Assembly (NCBI RefSeq): GCF_003443655.1
Contig: NZ_CP031941.1
Location: forward strand, 4,586,501-4,650,500
Reading direction: 5' to 3'
Source of the DNA: Nostoc sphaeroides
GTDB taxonomy: Bacteria; Cyanobacteriota; Cyanobacteriia; Cyanobacteriales; Nostocaceae
DNA length: 64,000 nucleotides
In this document: positions 35,116 through 46,100 of the stretch, in pieces
How the letters are laid out: every line of letters starts with the position of its first letter
How positions within the stretch are numbered: position 1 is the first letter of the stretch
Translations under genes and position numbers: made by a program
The notes under the pieces: generated by a model
What the model saw: the letters and a program-made list of their open reading frames with translations, nothing else
What the model was told of the DNA's origin: nothing
Database searches by the model: none

Positions 35116-35308
35116 CAAAAGCCTCTAGAGTATCGAATTCCAATACTATATCGTCTAATTTACTCCGACGATCCGGAACTCTTAAGTCTGTAATAATTAC
35201 GCCATAGTTTGTTACTTTAGCTACTAGTCCATTAGTATTAGTCAAGCTAAAAAGGTTTACTGATTGACAAGGATACAAAATACTCATCAAGATAATACTG
35301 ATTCCCAC
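35107..35308 (-). pseudogene. Aldose 1-epimerase (galM-like) 5' fragment, cut by the IS605-type element
   Basis: From ATG 35308 the frame reads a short hydrophobic N-terminus, then FSLTNTNGLVAKVTNYGVII, DLRVPDRRSKLDDIVLEFDT and LEAF. This is the N-terminal strand pair of galactose mutarotases (consensus NxxGxxxxxxNYGAxI...VPDRxG...DVVLGFD). After about 65 codons it runs into the right end of the tnpB element. The rest of the epimerase is not found beyond the left end, so sequence has been lost. The hydrophobic N-terminus suggests an exported form. Confidence 0.72.
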
Positions 35309-35354
35309 AGTTGTGGGAATTGAGGCTAGTTTTATATTCTTAATAAATCTAGAT

Positions 35355-35461
35355 TATAGCGTTTCCCGGACTAGTGACGTACACTCGTAGGGGCACGGCA
35401 CTGCCGTGCCCCTACACCTTGCGATATAATTTTGTACCTCATTTGAATGGGAACCGCTATA
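35355..35461 (+). mobile_element. Miniature element with TATAGCG(G/T)TTCCC ends
   Basis: TATAGCGTTTCCC and GGGAACCGCTATA are inverted repeats with one mismatch. The interior has the palindrome TGTAGGGGCACGGC...GCCGTGCCCCTACA. The tips resemble family A but the body differs. It lies directly upstream of the sugar dehydrogenase. Confidence 0.75.
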
Positions 35462-35491
35462 GATAAACTAAAACCTATTAATAACTGAATC

Positions 35492-36961
35492 ATGAAAAAA
35501 TTATACCTTTCAATTGGTATCTGCATAGCCTTGCTTTTCAACTTAGTCTTTTCTAATATTTCTTCGGCTCAAATTACAGACCCCATTCCTGAAAAGATTG
35601 AAAAATCACAGATTTCCGTAGGTATACAAGAAGTTGTGCAAATACCCAAAAGCGTTATAGCGCCAAGTCAAGAGAGAATCGCAAGATTGAATCTGTTAGC
35701 CAATACAGGTGATGGTAGCGGCAGGTTATTCGTCAATGATATGCGTGGCAAACTCTATGTAATTAATAATAATCAAGCCTCAGTTTACATGGATTTACAG
35801 CGATTGCTATCTTTAGGCTTTAATGATAAAAGCACTCAACAAGGTTTCTCTTATTTCGCTTTCCATCCAGAATTTAGGCAAAATGGAATTTTTTATACTG
35901 TACACAGTGAAAACAAAAATAACTCCATTCCTGATTTTCCTGTGAGAAAAATAATTATTGATAGGGCAGGTAAAATCATAAAAAGTTCTCACCAGGACGT
36001 AGTTCTAGAATGGAAAACTACTAATCCTGCTGCTAATAGTTTTTCTGGAACTTTTCGAGAAATTCTGCGGATTGAACAGCCATATCCAGACCATAATATC
36101 GGGCAATTGGGCTTTAATCCTAATGCTAAACCTAGAGATGTTGATTATGGAATGTTGTACATTGCTACAGCAGACGGAGGAAGTGACGGCTTTCCTGTCA
36201 GCAATACAGATCCTCTAGATAATGGACAAGACTTGAGTACACCTCTAGGAAAAATTCTGCGTATAGATCCTTTTGGTAGGAACAGCGCTAACGGTAAGTA
36301 CGGCATCCCTAAAGATAATCCTTTTGCTCAGGATAACAACCGTAAAACTTTAGGGGAAATTTGGGCTTATGGGTTACGTAATCCCCATCGTTTTAGTTGG
36401 GATACAGGTGGCCAAGGCAAGATGTTAATTGTTGATATTGGTCAAGCTTTGATTGAAGAAATCAATCTTGGGAGAAAAGGCGCTAACTACGGATGGGGGA
36501 ATCGTGAGGGAAGGTGGGTGATAGATGAAAAGAATCAGAATGTTTTATTTCCTTTACCTCAAGATGATGCCAAGTATGGTTATACATATCCAGTTGCTCA
36601 ATATGACCATGATAAACCTACTGATAGGCAAGGTTCTTATGCGGTTGCGATCGCAGGCGGTTATGTTTATAGAGGTAAAGCCATTCCTGAATTAGTAGGT
36701 CAGTATATTTTTGCTGACTTTGGCAACGATGGACGTTTTTTTCATGTACCTGTAGATGAACTTGTTAATGGTAAACAGGCAAAGATTAAAGAACTTAGAC
36801 TTTTTGATGGTCAAAAAGAAGGTTCTTTTCTAGAAATCATTGGTAGTAAACGTTCTGACGTGAGATTTGGGGTAGACGAACAGGGGGAAATTTATGTAAC
36901 CTCTAAGAGCGATGGTAAGGTAAGAAAAATTGTTCGTTCTCCATATAGCAATCCTAAATGA
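35492..36961 (+). CDS. PQQ-dependent glucose/sorbosone dehydrogenase-like protein, exported
   Basis: The 489-aa protein starts with a signal peptide (residues 1-27, ending SSAQ). It then has the six-bladed beta-propeller of the GSDH family: GRLFVNDMRGKLYVI, GFSYFAFHPEF, ATADGGSDGFP, LGKILRIDPFG, AYGLRNPHRFSWD, EEINLGRKGANYGWGNREG and AGGYVYRG. These supply the PQQ-site Arg and Asn residues, though binding of PQQ is not certain. The last five codons (SNPK and stop) coincide with the left end of a family D repeat, so the C-terminus appears to have been rewritten by the insertion. Confidence 0.87.
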   Translation: MKKLYLSIGICIALLFNLVFSNISSAQITDPIPEKIEKSQISVGIQEVVQIPKSVIAPSQERIARLNLLANTGDGSGRLFVNDMRGKLYVINNNQASVYMDLQRLLSLGFNDKSTQQGFSYFAFHPEFRQNGIFYTVHSENKNNSIPDFPVRKIIIDRAGKIIKSSHQDVVLEWKTTNPAANSFSGTFREILRIEQPYPDHNIGQLGFNPNAKPRDVDYGMLYIATADGGSDGFPVSNTDPLDNGQDLSTPLGKILRIDPFGRNSANGKYGIPKDNPFAQDNNRKTLGEIWAYGLRNPHRFSWDTGGQGKMLIVDIGQALIEEINLGRKGANYGWGNREGRWVIDEKNQNVLFPLPQDDAKYGYTYPVAQYDHDKPTDRQGSYAVAIAGGYVYRGKAIPELVGQYIFADFGNDGRFFHVPVDELVNGKQAKIKELRLFDGQKEGSFLEIIGSKRSDVRFGVDEQGEIYVTSKSDGKVRKIVRSPYSNPK

Positions 36962-37252
36962 GTTGTGAAAAATAAAAATAAGGGAACGAACCGCTATCTC
37001 TACGAGAGGCTTCCCCCAACGCGCAGCGTCTCGCAGAGAACAACGCCAAGGGCGAACGAGCGTCACCCGAACCCGGAAAGCTTGCCGCAGGCTACCGCAG
37101 AGGCAATAGAGTTGCCAGTGCGCCCTTGCGGTTAAGAGACTTGTACCCCTACGGGGATCTTGCTACGCTCTTAGCGTTCCCGCTCTTTAGCAACTGGCGC
37201 GACATGGAGAATTGAGAGTTTAAGAGATATTTTGCGTAAGTCCTATATCTCT
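36944..37252 (+). repeat. Left half of a family D element and GC-rich dispersed repeats
   Basis: TATAGCAATCCTAAATGAGTTGTGAAAA (36944-36971) matches the left end of the element at 38982. It is followed by CGAACCGC, then CTCTACGAGAGGCTTCCCCC, AACGCGCAGCGTCTCGC and GCAGGCTACCGCAGAGGC, GC-rich repeat text. No matching right end is seen. Confidence 0.65.
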
Positions 37253-37386
37253 CAATACGGTTCGGTTAAGCCAAAAGACGCGATAAATCGCCGTCAAGAC
37301 AAAGGATTAATTATTGTACAAACGGCGATTTATCGCGTCTTTGTGATTTAGAATTTTCATCAAAAAACCCTAACCGAACCGTATTG
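37253..37386 (+). mobile_element. Miniature element, family C, copy 4
   Basis: It runs from CAATACGGTTCGGTTAAG to AACCGAACCGTATTG. CTATATCTCT is duplicated exactly at 37243-37252 and 37387-37396. The interior holds AGACGCGATAAATCGCCGT and its complement ACGGCGATTTATCGCGTCT, separated by about 30 bp. Confidence 0.92.
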
Positions 37387-37427
37387 CTATATCTCTGTTC
37401 ATGAAACTAAAACATATAAAAAATCAA

Positions 37428-37640
37428 TTTACTACTATCAATAAATCAGTATTATTACTGTGGTTAAGTTGAGGTTACTCGATACAAAGTGGCTTCATCT
37501 AGTCCTATCTCCTTAAAAAATAGAGTTCACTTCAGTGTAAATACAGAAGTTCAAATATATCACTATCTACAAAATCAGTATTATTCCTGTGGTCAGATTG
37601 GGGTTACTCAATGGAAAGTGACTTCATCTAGTCTTGACAT
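37428..37640 (+). repeat. Two diverged ~70-bp direct repeats upstream of the taxis operon
   Basis: AATCAGTATTATTACTGTGG...TCATCTAGTC (about 37445-37504) recurs as AATCAGTATTATTCCTGTGG...TCATCTAGTC (about 37574-37633), with about ten differences. They lie roughly 260-450 bp before the first gene of the operon and could be duplicated regulatory sites. Confidence 0.75.
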
Positions 37641-37894
37641 TTTTATGTCTTAATTGTCCAAAGATGTCTGTAAATCTCAGTAACAGTAAGTCAATTAATA
37701 ATAATTTACGGATTTACTGAGATTTGATCATTTCAAAATGATGCTGTTTTCGTTGAGTTTCGCCACTAAATCTAGAAATAAGCTGATGTACTTGAAAATC
37801 CAAAAGTTTGATGCTTTTTACTTGATCTCAATCATGGAATAACTCTGTACGAATTTAGCTTACACGTATCGAATATAGCTGAAGTAAAAGCAAA

Positions 37895-38962
37895 ATGAGC
37901 ACAACTCCTATAGGTAGTTACAAGTTGTTCCAGAAACTACATCCGCTATCTCTGTTGGCACAATTAACCAGTCGGCGTGTTACAGGGTGCTTAAACATAT
38001 TTACTGGAATAGTTTCTTGGTCAATTTATCTAGAGGACGGTAAACTTACTTATGCCTCCTATTCAGATAAACTGTTTGAGCGGCTTGACAGTCACTTGCG
38101 GCGCTTGAGCCAGCAAATTCCTGCTCTTAACAGCGCCGCTCGTTTGCAGATGCGGCTGATGTTTGAGACGAAGAATGAACACCAATCAATACCAAATGCA
38201 GATTACCAAGCTATTTGTTGGTTAGTAAATCAGGATTATATTACTTCTGTGCAAGCAGCAAGCCTGATAGACGAATTAGCAAAGGAAGTACTGGAATCAT
38301 TTCTATGTTTAAAAGAAGGTAGCTATGAATTCAGCCCAGAAAACTCTTTGGATGAATTACCAAAGTTCTGTCGCCTGGATTTGCGATTACTTGTTGAACA
38401 CTGTCAAAAGCAATTACGAAATCGGCAAAATATCCAGTCATCAATTCCGGCTGGTGGGGGTTCCCAAGTTTTGTCTAAAATACAACCGTCTCAAGTTCAG
38501 CCACAAGTGCAAATAAAACTTGGGCAAAAGTTCTCCTTACCAATCAATTTTGATATTGCTGAAAATAAGAAAACTACTCAGCTACCTACTGGTAAAAAAC
38601 TATATACAATTGCCTGCATTGACGACAGCCAAACAGTTTTGAATTCCATTAAACACTTCTTGGATGAAAACACATTTACAGTGGTGATGATCAACGATCC
38701 TGTAAAGGCTTTAATGCAAATTCTTCGGAGTAAACCCGACCTGATTTTGCTAGATGTTGAGATGCCAAGTTTAGATGGCTACGAGCTATGTTCCTTATTA
38801 CGGAAACATTCAGCTTTTAAACATACGCCTATTATTATGGTAACTGGTAGAACAGGATTCATTGACAGGGCAAAGGCGAAAATAGTCAGATCATCAGGAT
38901 ATTTGACTAAGCCTTTTACACAATCAGAATTGCTAAAAATGGTTTTCAAACATCTTGGTTAA
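37895..38962 (+). CDS. PatA-type response regulator: PATAN (DUF4388) domain plus receiver (PixG/HmpA-like)
   Basis: Residues about 5-110 form the PATAN domain found at the N-terminus of Nostoc PatA and Synechocystis PixG (LAQLTSRRVTGCLNIF, WSIYLEDGKLTYASYSD). The receiver (about 235-355) has D-D in CIDDSQTVLNSI, the phospho-Asp in ILLDVEMPSLDGYEL, Thr in MVTGRTG and Lys in LTKPFTQSELL. It is the first gene of a taxis operon whose output usually acts on type IV pili. No DNA-binding domain is present. Confidence 0.92.
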   Translation: MSTTPIGSYKLFQKLHPLSLLAQLTSRRVTGCLNIFTGIVSWSIYLEDGKLTYASYSDKLFERLDSHLRRLSQQIPALNSAARLQMRLMFETKNEHQSIPNADYQAICWLVNQDYITSVQAASLIDELAKEVLESFLCLKEGSYEFSPENSLDELPKFCRLDLRLLVEHCQKQLRNRQNIQSSIPAGGGSQVLSKIQPSQVQPQVQIKLGQKFSLPINFDIAENKKTTQLPTGKKLYTIACIDDSQTVLNSIKHFLDENTFTVVMINDPVKALMQILRSKPDLILLDVEMPSLDGYELCSLLRKHSAFKHTPIIMVTGRTGFIDRAKAKIVRSSGYLTKPFTQSELLKMVFKHLG

Positions 38963-38981
38963 TTTAGTAAGAAGCAATAGC

Positions 38982-39108
38982 TATAGCAATCCTAAATGAG
39001 TCGTGAAAAATATAGATAAGGAAACGAACCGCCAAGAACGCCAAGGACGCAAAGAGAAGAAAGAAGAAAGAGATATATAATTTTCACAAATGATTTAGGA
39101 CTGCTATA
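38982..39108 (+). mobile_element. Miniature element, family D, copy 2, inside the taxis operon
   Basis: TATAGCAATCCTAAATGAGTCGTGAAAA and TTTTCACAAATGATTTAGGACTGCTATA are the ends. The interior CGAACCGCCAAGAACGCCAAGGACGCAAAGAGAAG is a frequent Nostoc repeat. It occupies most of the gap between the first two genes. Confidence 0.85.
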
Positions 39109-39154
39109 TAACCAAATTTAATCACCTTAAGTTATTTTTTTAGGAGATTTAATA

Positions 39155-39532
39155 GTGAGTCTGACTTTACTTGGCACAATTCTGATTGTAGAAGATTCTC
39201 CCAGTGAATTGGAATTGATGAGCCATTATCTGAAAGAGAGTGGTTACAACGTAATTAAAGCAAGTGGTGCAAAAGAGGGTTTAGAAAAAGCTGTGCTAGA
39301 AAAACCAGATGCGATTGTTACTGATGTAGTAATGCCAGAAATGAGCGGATTTGAATTGTGTCGTTCTCTGAGAAGAAATCCGATTACTGCAAAAGTGCCA
39401 ATTGTAGTCTGTAGTTCCAAAAATCAAGAAATTGACCGTTTATGGGCGATGAGACAAGGTGCAGATGCTTACATAACTAAGCCTTACACCCGCGAACATC
39501 TGCTACGTACTATTAAATCAGTGGTAATTTGA
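39155..39532 (+). CDS. CheY-like response regulator (PixH/HmpB-like)
   Basis: A single receiver domain of 125 residues: ILIVEDSPSELELMSHYL, phospho-Asp in AIVTDVVMPEMSGFELC, S/T in VVCSSKNQEID and Lys in YITKPYTREHLL. The start is GTG 39155, preceded by TAGGAG. It is the second gene in the operon. In the related Pix/Hmp/Pil systems this regulator accepts phosphate from CheA and affects pilus-driven motility. Confidence 0.93.
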   Translation: MSLTLLGTILIVEDSPSELELMSHYLKESGYNVIKASGAKEGLEKAVLEKPDAIVTDVVMPEMSGFELCRSLRRNPITAKVPIVVCSSKNQEIDRLWAMRQGADAYITKPYTREHLLRTIKSVVI

Positions 39533-39536
39533 ATCA

Positions 39537-40034
39537 ATGACTAGTATAAACATTACACTTCCTTCAAAAGAAACCCAAAATAATTTAGCCGAGGGTTATC
39601 TGAAGTTTCAGCTAAATCAACAGACTCCTGCTGTTTTATCAATGAAACATACCCAAGAAGCAATTCTTGTACCGATTGAATCTGTAACTTCAATGCCTAA
39701 TATGTCCTCCTGTATATTAGGATTGATGAATTGGCGAAGTCGGATAATTTGGGTTGTTGATTTGCCAAGAATGCTTAATTTGGAATCCCTAGATTATCGA
39801 CTGCGACAATACAGTGCGATCGTTATCCAAGTGGAATCATTGGTGTTAGGTTTAGTTGTGCAAGAAATAAAAGGTACTACTAAGTTCATCCCTGATGATA
39901 TTCATTCTCCTATAGGACAAGTGGCATCCAGTTTAGTTCCTTATTTATGTGGGTGCGTTGTACAACAAGAAGAAATATTACTGGTATTAGATGCTCAAGC
40001 AATTGTGCAGTCTTCTATTCTCCGTAGTGATTAA
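39537..40034 (+). CDS. CheW-like coupling protein (PixI/HmpC-like)
   Basis: A 165-aa CheW domain that would bridge the chemoreceptor and the CheA kinase. ILVPIESVTSMPNMSSCILG, LMNWRSRIIWVVDLPRML and VLGLVVQEIKGTTKF follow the CheW pattern of two beta subdomains. The ATG is 4 bp after the stop of the CheY-type gene, so translation is probably coupled. Confidence 0.92.
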   Translation: MTSINITLPSKETQNNLAEGYLKFQLNQQTPAVLSMKHTQEAILVPIESVTSMPNMSSCILGLMNWRSRIIWVVDLPRMLNLESLDYRLRQYSAIVIQVESLVLGLVVQEIKGTTKFIPDDIHSPIGQVASSLVPYLCGCVVQQEEILLVLDAQAIVQSSILRSD

Positions 40035-40094
40035 GATGTATTACTAAAAAGGATTTTTAGTGTTCTTATTCACATAGTTAGGAGAATTACTTTT

Positions 40095-42920
40095 ATGTTT
40101 AATAAAACCAACGCGAATCAAGGTAGTGGCGCTCAAAATCGAGCATCGCTGATTTCATCTCAAAAAATAAATGGTAGTGTCATAAAACTACCAGCTAAGA
40201 CTACTAATGAAACGGCTAATAATTCTTTATTAAATCAGGCGATCGCCTCTTTTACAAAACTCGGATTGGCTAAGAAAGCGACTATTTTAGCGATCGCGAT
40301 CGCTACAATACCAGTATTAGGCATCGGCGCGATCGCTTTTAGCTTTGCCAACAAATCGATTACTAAGCAAATTACCCAATCTCAACAAGCCCAGTCCATT
40401 GGCTTAAGTGATAAAGTTAACCGTTTCATGTTGGGACGCTACGGAGATATTCAAGTAATATCAAGTTTACTTTTTTTGACAAGTCCCCAAGCTAGTGTAA
40501 GTATCACCACTCAAGATAAACAAGCAATTTTAGATCGAGTTGTCGAAGCCTACAAAGTTTATGACAGTATTGCTGTTTTTAATCGCCAAGGTAACTTGAT
40601 TGTCCAATCCACAGGCGAACCCCTAGACAACCAAAAAGACCGTAGCTATTTTCAAGATACTTTACAAAAAGATACTCCTGTCATCAGTAAACCGGAAGCA
40701 GCAAAAAATACTGGTGTAGTGAATATTTATATAGCTGCACCTGTGAAACAGACAAGGACGGGCCAAACCATTGGTGTGGTAAGAGCGCGGATGCCCGTAA
40801 AATCTTTAGAGGAAGTCATCAAAAACTACGTAGTCAATGGGCAACAATACCATTTACTCGATGCTTCGGGAACAGTTTTCTTGAGTCCACAAAAGGAATT
40901 ATTAGGGAAAGAGGCAAAGGGAGAGTATTCTAGTTTACCTAAACTGGTAGCAGCCAATAAGGTAGATAGTTTTATAGAAGTTCCCAAAACTTACAAAAAA
41001 GAAGAACTAGTCAGCTACGTACCAGCCAGTAAGTTAGATGGCTTACCAGATTTAAACTGGCAAGTACTTTTATCCACAGACACAGCAATTGTATTTGAGC
41101 CGCAAAGACAATTGTTGTGGATTATAACCATTGGCACAGCAGTTACAGCATTGATTGTAGCTGCGATCGCATCTCGGTTAGCTAAACTTACTACACAGCC
41201 AATTTTAAATGCGACTGCGGCATTAGCAAAGCTTGGTCAAGGTAAATTTAATACCCGTCTGGAAATCGAAAGAGAAGACGAATTAGGGGTATTAAGTGCA
41301 AATATTAACCTTATGGCTGAACAATTGCAGGTTTTAGTTAAAGAACAAGAACTGGACGTTGAAGGGGCAAAATTACTAACAGATATTACCCTGCGAATGC
41401 GGAGAAGTCTCAAAACTGAAGATATTTATCATACAGCAGTAAAAGAAGTTCAGCGATCGCTAAAAACAGACCGAGTAATTATTTATAGTCTAAATCAAAA
41501 TACTGGGAATGGCGTTGTTGTTGCTGAATCGGTAACTGATAATTGGCCGGAAATGCTCGGAGTGAAAATTGACGATCCTTATTTTCGGCAACGTTATGTA
41601 GAAACCGATCAGTATGGACAGGTGCAAGCAATTGCAAACATTCATCAAGACCAAAGCTTAAAAAATGCCGTCGGTTACATCCAACTTTTGGAAAAATTTG
41701 CTGTCAAAGGTAATTTGATCGTACCAATTCTTGCCCAAGGACAGCTTTTATCCTTATTAATTGCTCATCAGTGCGAAACTCCTCGTGTTTGGCAACAGCC
41801 GGAAATTGACTTATTTCAACAGATAGCAACTCAAATCGGCTATGCCTTAGAACAAGCCAAGTTATTAGAAGAAATACAATCTAGGAATTTTGTAGTAATC
41901 GGTTCTGACGACGAACCGCATCAACAAGAAACACTGCAACAGCAACTTTTAGAACTGCTCAATAATGTAGAAGGTGCAGCCAGAGGCGACTTGACAGTAC
42001 GTGCAGACGTGACGGCTGGAGAAATAGGTACTGTTGCCGACTTTTTTAACTCCATTGTAGAAAGCCTCCGGGATATTGTTACCCAAGTTCAACAAGCTGC
42101 TACCCACGTTAATACTGCTATTGGCTCTAACGAAGGAGCCATCCGCCACTTAGCAGAGGAAGCACTCACCCAAGCTGCCGAAATCAACCGCACCCTTGAT
42201 GCTGTTGACCAAATGACCCTATCTATGAAAGGTGTAGCCGAAAGCGCCGAAAAAGCTGCTTTCGTTGCCAATCATGCGGCTCACATCGCTACTAAGAGTG
42301 GACGCGCGATGGATTTAACAGTACAAAACATCCTGTCTTTGCGGAAAACTGTGGGTGAAACTGCTAAGAAAGTGAAACGTTTGGGAGAATCTTCGCAACA
42401 AATTTCTCGCGTGGTTTCCTTGATTAACCAAATCGCTATTCAAACTAACTTACTAGCCATTAACGCCGGTATTGAAGCAGCACGCGCAGGTGAAGAAGGT
42501 CAAGGTTTTGCCGTAGTGGCGGAAGAAGTCGGCGAACTAGCAGTTAGGAGTGCCGCAGCAACTCAAGAAATTGAACAAATTGTTGAAAACATCCAACGAG
42601 AAACCAGTGAAGTGGTACTAGCGATGGAAATAGGCACTAGCCAAGTGGTAGAAGGAACTCGAATTGTGGAGGAGGCTAAACAAAGTCTGAGTGAAATTTT
42701 GGATGTATCGCGTGAAATTGACTCCTTAGTGCAGTCGATTTCCACTGCAACTGCATCTCAGGTTGAAACATCGCAAAGTGTTAGCCAATTGATGAAAGAT
42801 ATCGCTGCTATATCACAACGCACCAGCGATTCTTCTCGCCAAGTTTCCAAATCTCTGCAACAAACTGTAGAGATTTCCCATCAGTTACAAGAGACTGTCG
42901 AGGCTTTCAAGGTTAGTTAA
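40095..42920 (+). CDS. Methyl-accepting chemotaxis protein: TM-Cache-TM-HAMP-GAF-MA (PixJ/HmpD-like)
   Basis: The 941-aa receptor has TM1 at about 57-80, a periplasmic dCache-type sensor, TM2 at about 337-360, HAMP, a GAF domain (about 425-590) and a long signalling coiled coil. The hairpin tip ([20 protein letters not shown]) binds CheA and CheW. The GAF domain resembles cyanobacteriochrome GAFs, with [20 protein letters not shown], but the position of the bilin-binding Cys reads AVGYIQLLE, with Gly in place of Cys. It is therefore unlikely to bind a bilin covalently. It is probably a chemo- or redox sensor, not a phototaxis sensor. Confidence 0.93.
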   Translation: MFNKTNANQGSGAQNRASLISSQKINGSVIKLPAKTTNETANNSLLNQAIASFTKLGLAKKATILAIAIATIPVLGIGAIAFSFANKSITKQITQSQQAQSIGLSDKVNRFMLGRYGDIQVISSLLFLTSPQASVSITTQDKQAILDRVVEAYKVYDSIAVFNRQGNLIVQSTGEPLDNQKDRSYFQDTLQKDTPVISKPEAAKNTGVVNIYIAAPVKQTRTGQTIGVVRARMPVKSLEEVIKNYVVNGQQYHLLDASGTVFLSPQKELLGKEAKGEYSSLPKLVAANKVDSFIEVPKTYKKEELVSYVPASKLDGLPDLNWQVLLSTDTAIVFEPQRQLLWIITIGTAVTALIVAAIASRLAKLTTQPILNATAALAKLGQGKFNTRLEIEREDELGVLSANINLMAEQLQVLVKEQELDVEGAKLLTDITLRMRRSLKTEDIYHTAVKEVQRSLKTDRVIIYSLNQNTGNGVVVAESVTDNWPEMLGVKIDDPYFRQRYVETDQYGQVQAIANIHQDQSLKNAVGYIQLLEKFAVKGNLIVPILAQGQLLSLLIAHQCETPRVWQQPEIDLFQQIATQIGYALEQAKLLEEIQSRNFVVIGSDDEPHQQETLQQQLLELLNNVEGAARGDLTVRADVTAGEIGTVADFFNSIVESLRDIVTQVQQAATHVNTAIGSNEGAIRHLAEEALTQAAEINRTLDAVDQMTLSMKGVAESAEKAAFVANHAAHIATKSGRAMDLTVQNILSLRKTVGETAKKVKRLGESSQQISRVVSLINQIAIQTNLLAINAGIEAARAGEEGQGFAVVAEEVGELAVRSAAATQEIEQIVENIQRETSEVVLAMEIGTSQVVEGTRIVEEAKQSLSEILDVSREIDSLVQSISTATASQVETSQSVSQLMKDIAAISQRTSDSSRQVSKSLQQTVEISHQLQETVEAFKVS

Positions 42921-43108
42921 GTTTGTCATTTGTCATTTTACTAATGCCCAATGCCCAATACAACTCTTGGAGAGGCTGCGCCTTAAGCGTAGCTATGCCG
43001 CAGGCTTTACGACTTCGCCCTTCTCCTTCGGAGACGCTACCGCGAACGGCTACGCTCAGGACAAGCTCAGTACAAGTGCCCAATGCCCAATGACTATTAA
43101 CAAAAACC
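42921..43108. repeat. Dispersed repeat DNA between the MCP and CheA genes
   Basis: It contains TGCCCAATGCCCAATA at both edges and, between them, GGCTGCGCCTTAAGCGTAGC, TTCGCCCTTCTCCTTCGGAG and GCTACGCTCAGGACAAGC. The text is of the palindromic GC-rich Nostoc type and non-coding. Confidence 0.7.
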
Positions 43109-46100
43109 ATGTTACAAGACAAAGAACTAGAAATCCAGATGCAGTTTCTGGAAGAAGCAACTGATTACTTGAATACCTTAGAAGGGGTATTACTGGAAAT
43201 CGATACTAGTAACCGCATCGATTTAGATAAAATCAATGCTGCACTGCGGGCGGCTCATTCTATTAAAGGTGGCGCGGGGATGATGGGATTTAAATCTCTA
43301 AGTCATTTAGCTCATCGTCTGGAGGATTCTTTTAAAGTTTTAAAAACTAAAAAAAATTCTCTCGAAATTGATACTCAGTTGCAAAGTTTATTGCTATCTG
43401 GAGTTGACTGGCTGCGTCAGATTGTAGAATTGCTTGCACAAGGAAATGTTGTCGAAGATGCGTGGTTAGGAACCTTTTGTTACCCAATTTTTGATGAGTT
43501 GCACGATCGCTTGGGTGATCCTACCCCTGAAGATGCCTCAACCATGCTATCGCCAGAAGATGGTCAAGACGTTATCCCTTTGCTATTTAGCACAGAAGTA
43601 GAAGGGTGTTTGCAACGCCTAGAATCTATATTGGCAGATAGCGAACAGCCAGGATTGCATGAAGAAGTTGTGATCATGGCTGCTGAATTGGGCGGTTTGG
43701 GTGAAATGCTCCAGTTGGCAGCTTTTACCAAGCTTTGTGAGTCAGTAACGCAGCAATTGGAAACTGTTAGTAGTTCGGGCATTCCTGAAATTGCCCAGTT
43801 AGCATTGCTTGCATGGCGGCGATCGCAAGCTTTGATACTGACAAATCAACTAGATAACTTGCCTACAGAACTTGATGGTAGTTATAAGCAATCCCAGCCA
43901 CTATTACCAGCAAAAATAATATCACATATTGCCACAGACACAGAAGTAGTGTCAACATCTATTTGGCCACTAGAAAATACTAGAGAAAATTGGACTAATC
44001 ATGAAGCGTTGGCGCAGTCGGCCGCAGGTATCGCTGCTAATTTTACATTTGTAGATGCAGAATTTGCCGATGATGTTAATGCTGTCAATGTCACTGAGCA
44101 TAATACAATATTTTCTAAAGAAAATAATCCTCCAGATGCCAGATATGGCGAAGGTAAAGGAGAGCATGGCGTTGCTAAAGAGCGGGAAACTCATGAAAAT
44201 AGCGTCCGAGTTCCCAGTAAACAACTAGAGCAAATTAATGATTTATTTGGCGAACTGATTGTCCAACGAAATGGGTTAAACTCGCAACTAGAAAGATTAC
44301 GCAAACTAGTTCGCAACTTAAACCAGCGAGTCCAAGTTCTCGACCGCGAAAATCAGGAATTACGGATAGCTTATGACAAAATTTCCACTCAATCGGGAAT
44401 GTCGAGTGGGGTGCGATCGCAAGCTGAAGATAGCCAACAAACACAAGGCATAGAGAGAGAATTTGATACTTTAGAAATGAATCGCTATAACGATTTAAAC
44501 CTGCGATCGCAGGAAGTTATGGAAACCATTGTTCAGGTACAGGAAGTAACAACTGACGTTCAACTCAGTGTAGATGATACAGACCAAATTGCTCGGAAAC
44601 TGAACAAAACATCCAAACAGTTACAAACAAAGCTAAATCACATCCGAATGCGGCCACTGTCTGATTTAATTGAACGTTTTCCTAGAGCCTTGCGCGATTT
44701 AAATGTAGAGTATGGGAAAAATGTCCAGTTAAAAATTGAAGGTGGCAACACTTTAATTGAACGCAGCATTTTAGAAGCATTAAACGAACCTTTAATGCAT
44801 CTGGTAAGAAACGCTTTCGATCATGGTATCGAAGACTCTAGCACTCGCCGCCTTCTGGGTAAACCAGAACAAGGATTGATTGAAATTACAGCTAGTCACC
44901 GCAGCAATCGCACCCTGATTACTATCCGTGATGATGGTTGGGGTATTTCTCTGGAGAAAATTCGCACCCGCGCCTTAGCTATGGGATTGGATGCTTCTTT
45001 ACTCGCTAATGCTAGTGATGAAGAACTATTATCACTAATTTTTGAACCAGGTTTCACCACCTCCGAACAAGTTACAGCATTATCTGGTCGCGGTGTCGGT
45101 ATGGATGTGGTTCGTAACAACCTCAAATTGATTCGAGGAGATGTGAAAGTTGATACCGAACCAGGAGTTGGTACTACCTTCACCTTATCAGTACCATTTA
45201 CCCTTTCCGTGGCGCGAGTTCTGCTGGTAGAAATCAACAAAATGCTATTGGCATTTCCTACAGATGTTATTTCAGAAATATCCTTACTCCAAGACGAGCG
45301 AGTTTTTCAAATGGCAGGTAGCGAAGTTCTAAATTGGCAAGGAAATATGTTACCACTGATTCGCCTGAATCAATATTTAGAGTTTAATTGTCTGCGCTAC
45401 GATCGCTCAGAATTAGAAACTCCGGCAGCAATTAATGCTAACAGCGTCTTAGTAGTCAAAGGTAATAATCAGCCAGTCGCAATCCAAATAGACCGTTGCT
45501 GGGGTGAACAAGAAGTTGCGATTCGCCAAGTCGAGGGAAATATACCTTTACCTGAAGGTTTCAGCAACTGCACAATTCTCGGTGATGGTCGAGTAGTGCC
45601 ACTAGTTAATATTAATGAGTTGCTATATTGGATTGCTACAAATCGGCAGACTCCCAAAGGTAATCAATTACCATCAGCAAGGTTAAAGACACCGTTCTTA
45701 ATATTTGATGAAAACAAAGTATCAGCAGCCTCTATTAAGCAAAAAGGCACAATTTTGATCGTAGATGACTCGATTAATGTTCGTCGCTTTTTAGCGCTTA
45801 CCCTTGAAAAAGGAGGGTATCAAGTAGAGCAAGCTAAAGACGGTCAAGATGCCTTAGAAAAACTCCATAAGGGATTGAGAGTTGAGGCGGTAATTTGTGA
45901 TATTGAAATGGCTCGCCTAGATGGTTATGGTTTTTTGGGTAAAATAAATTCAGATGTTGATACAAAAAATATTCCAGTTGCGATGCTGACTTCTCGTAGT
46001 AGTAATAAACATCGACAACTAGCTATGCAATTGGGTGCTAAAGCTTACTTTTCTAAACCTTATAACGAGCAAGACTTACTCCAAACGCTGGAGGAAATAA

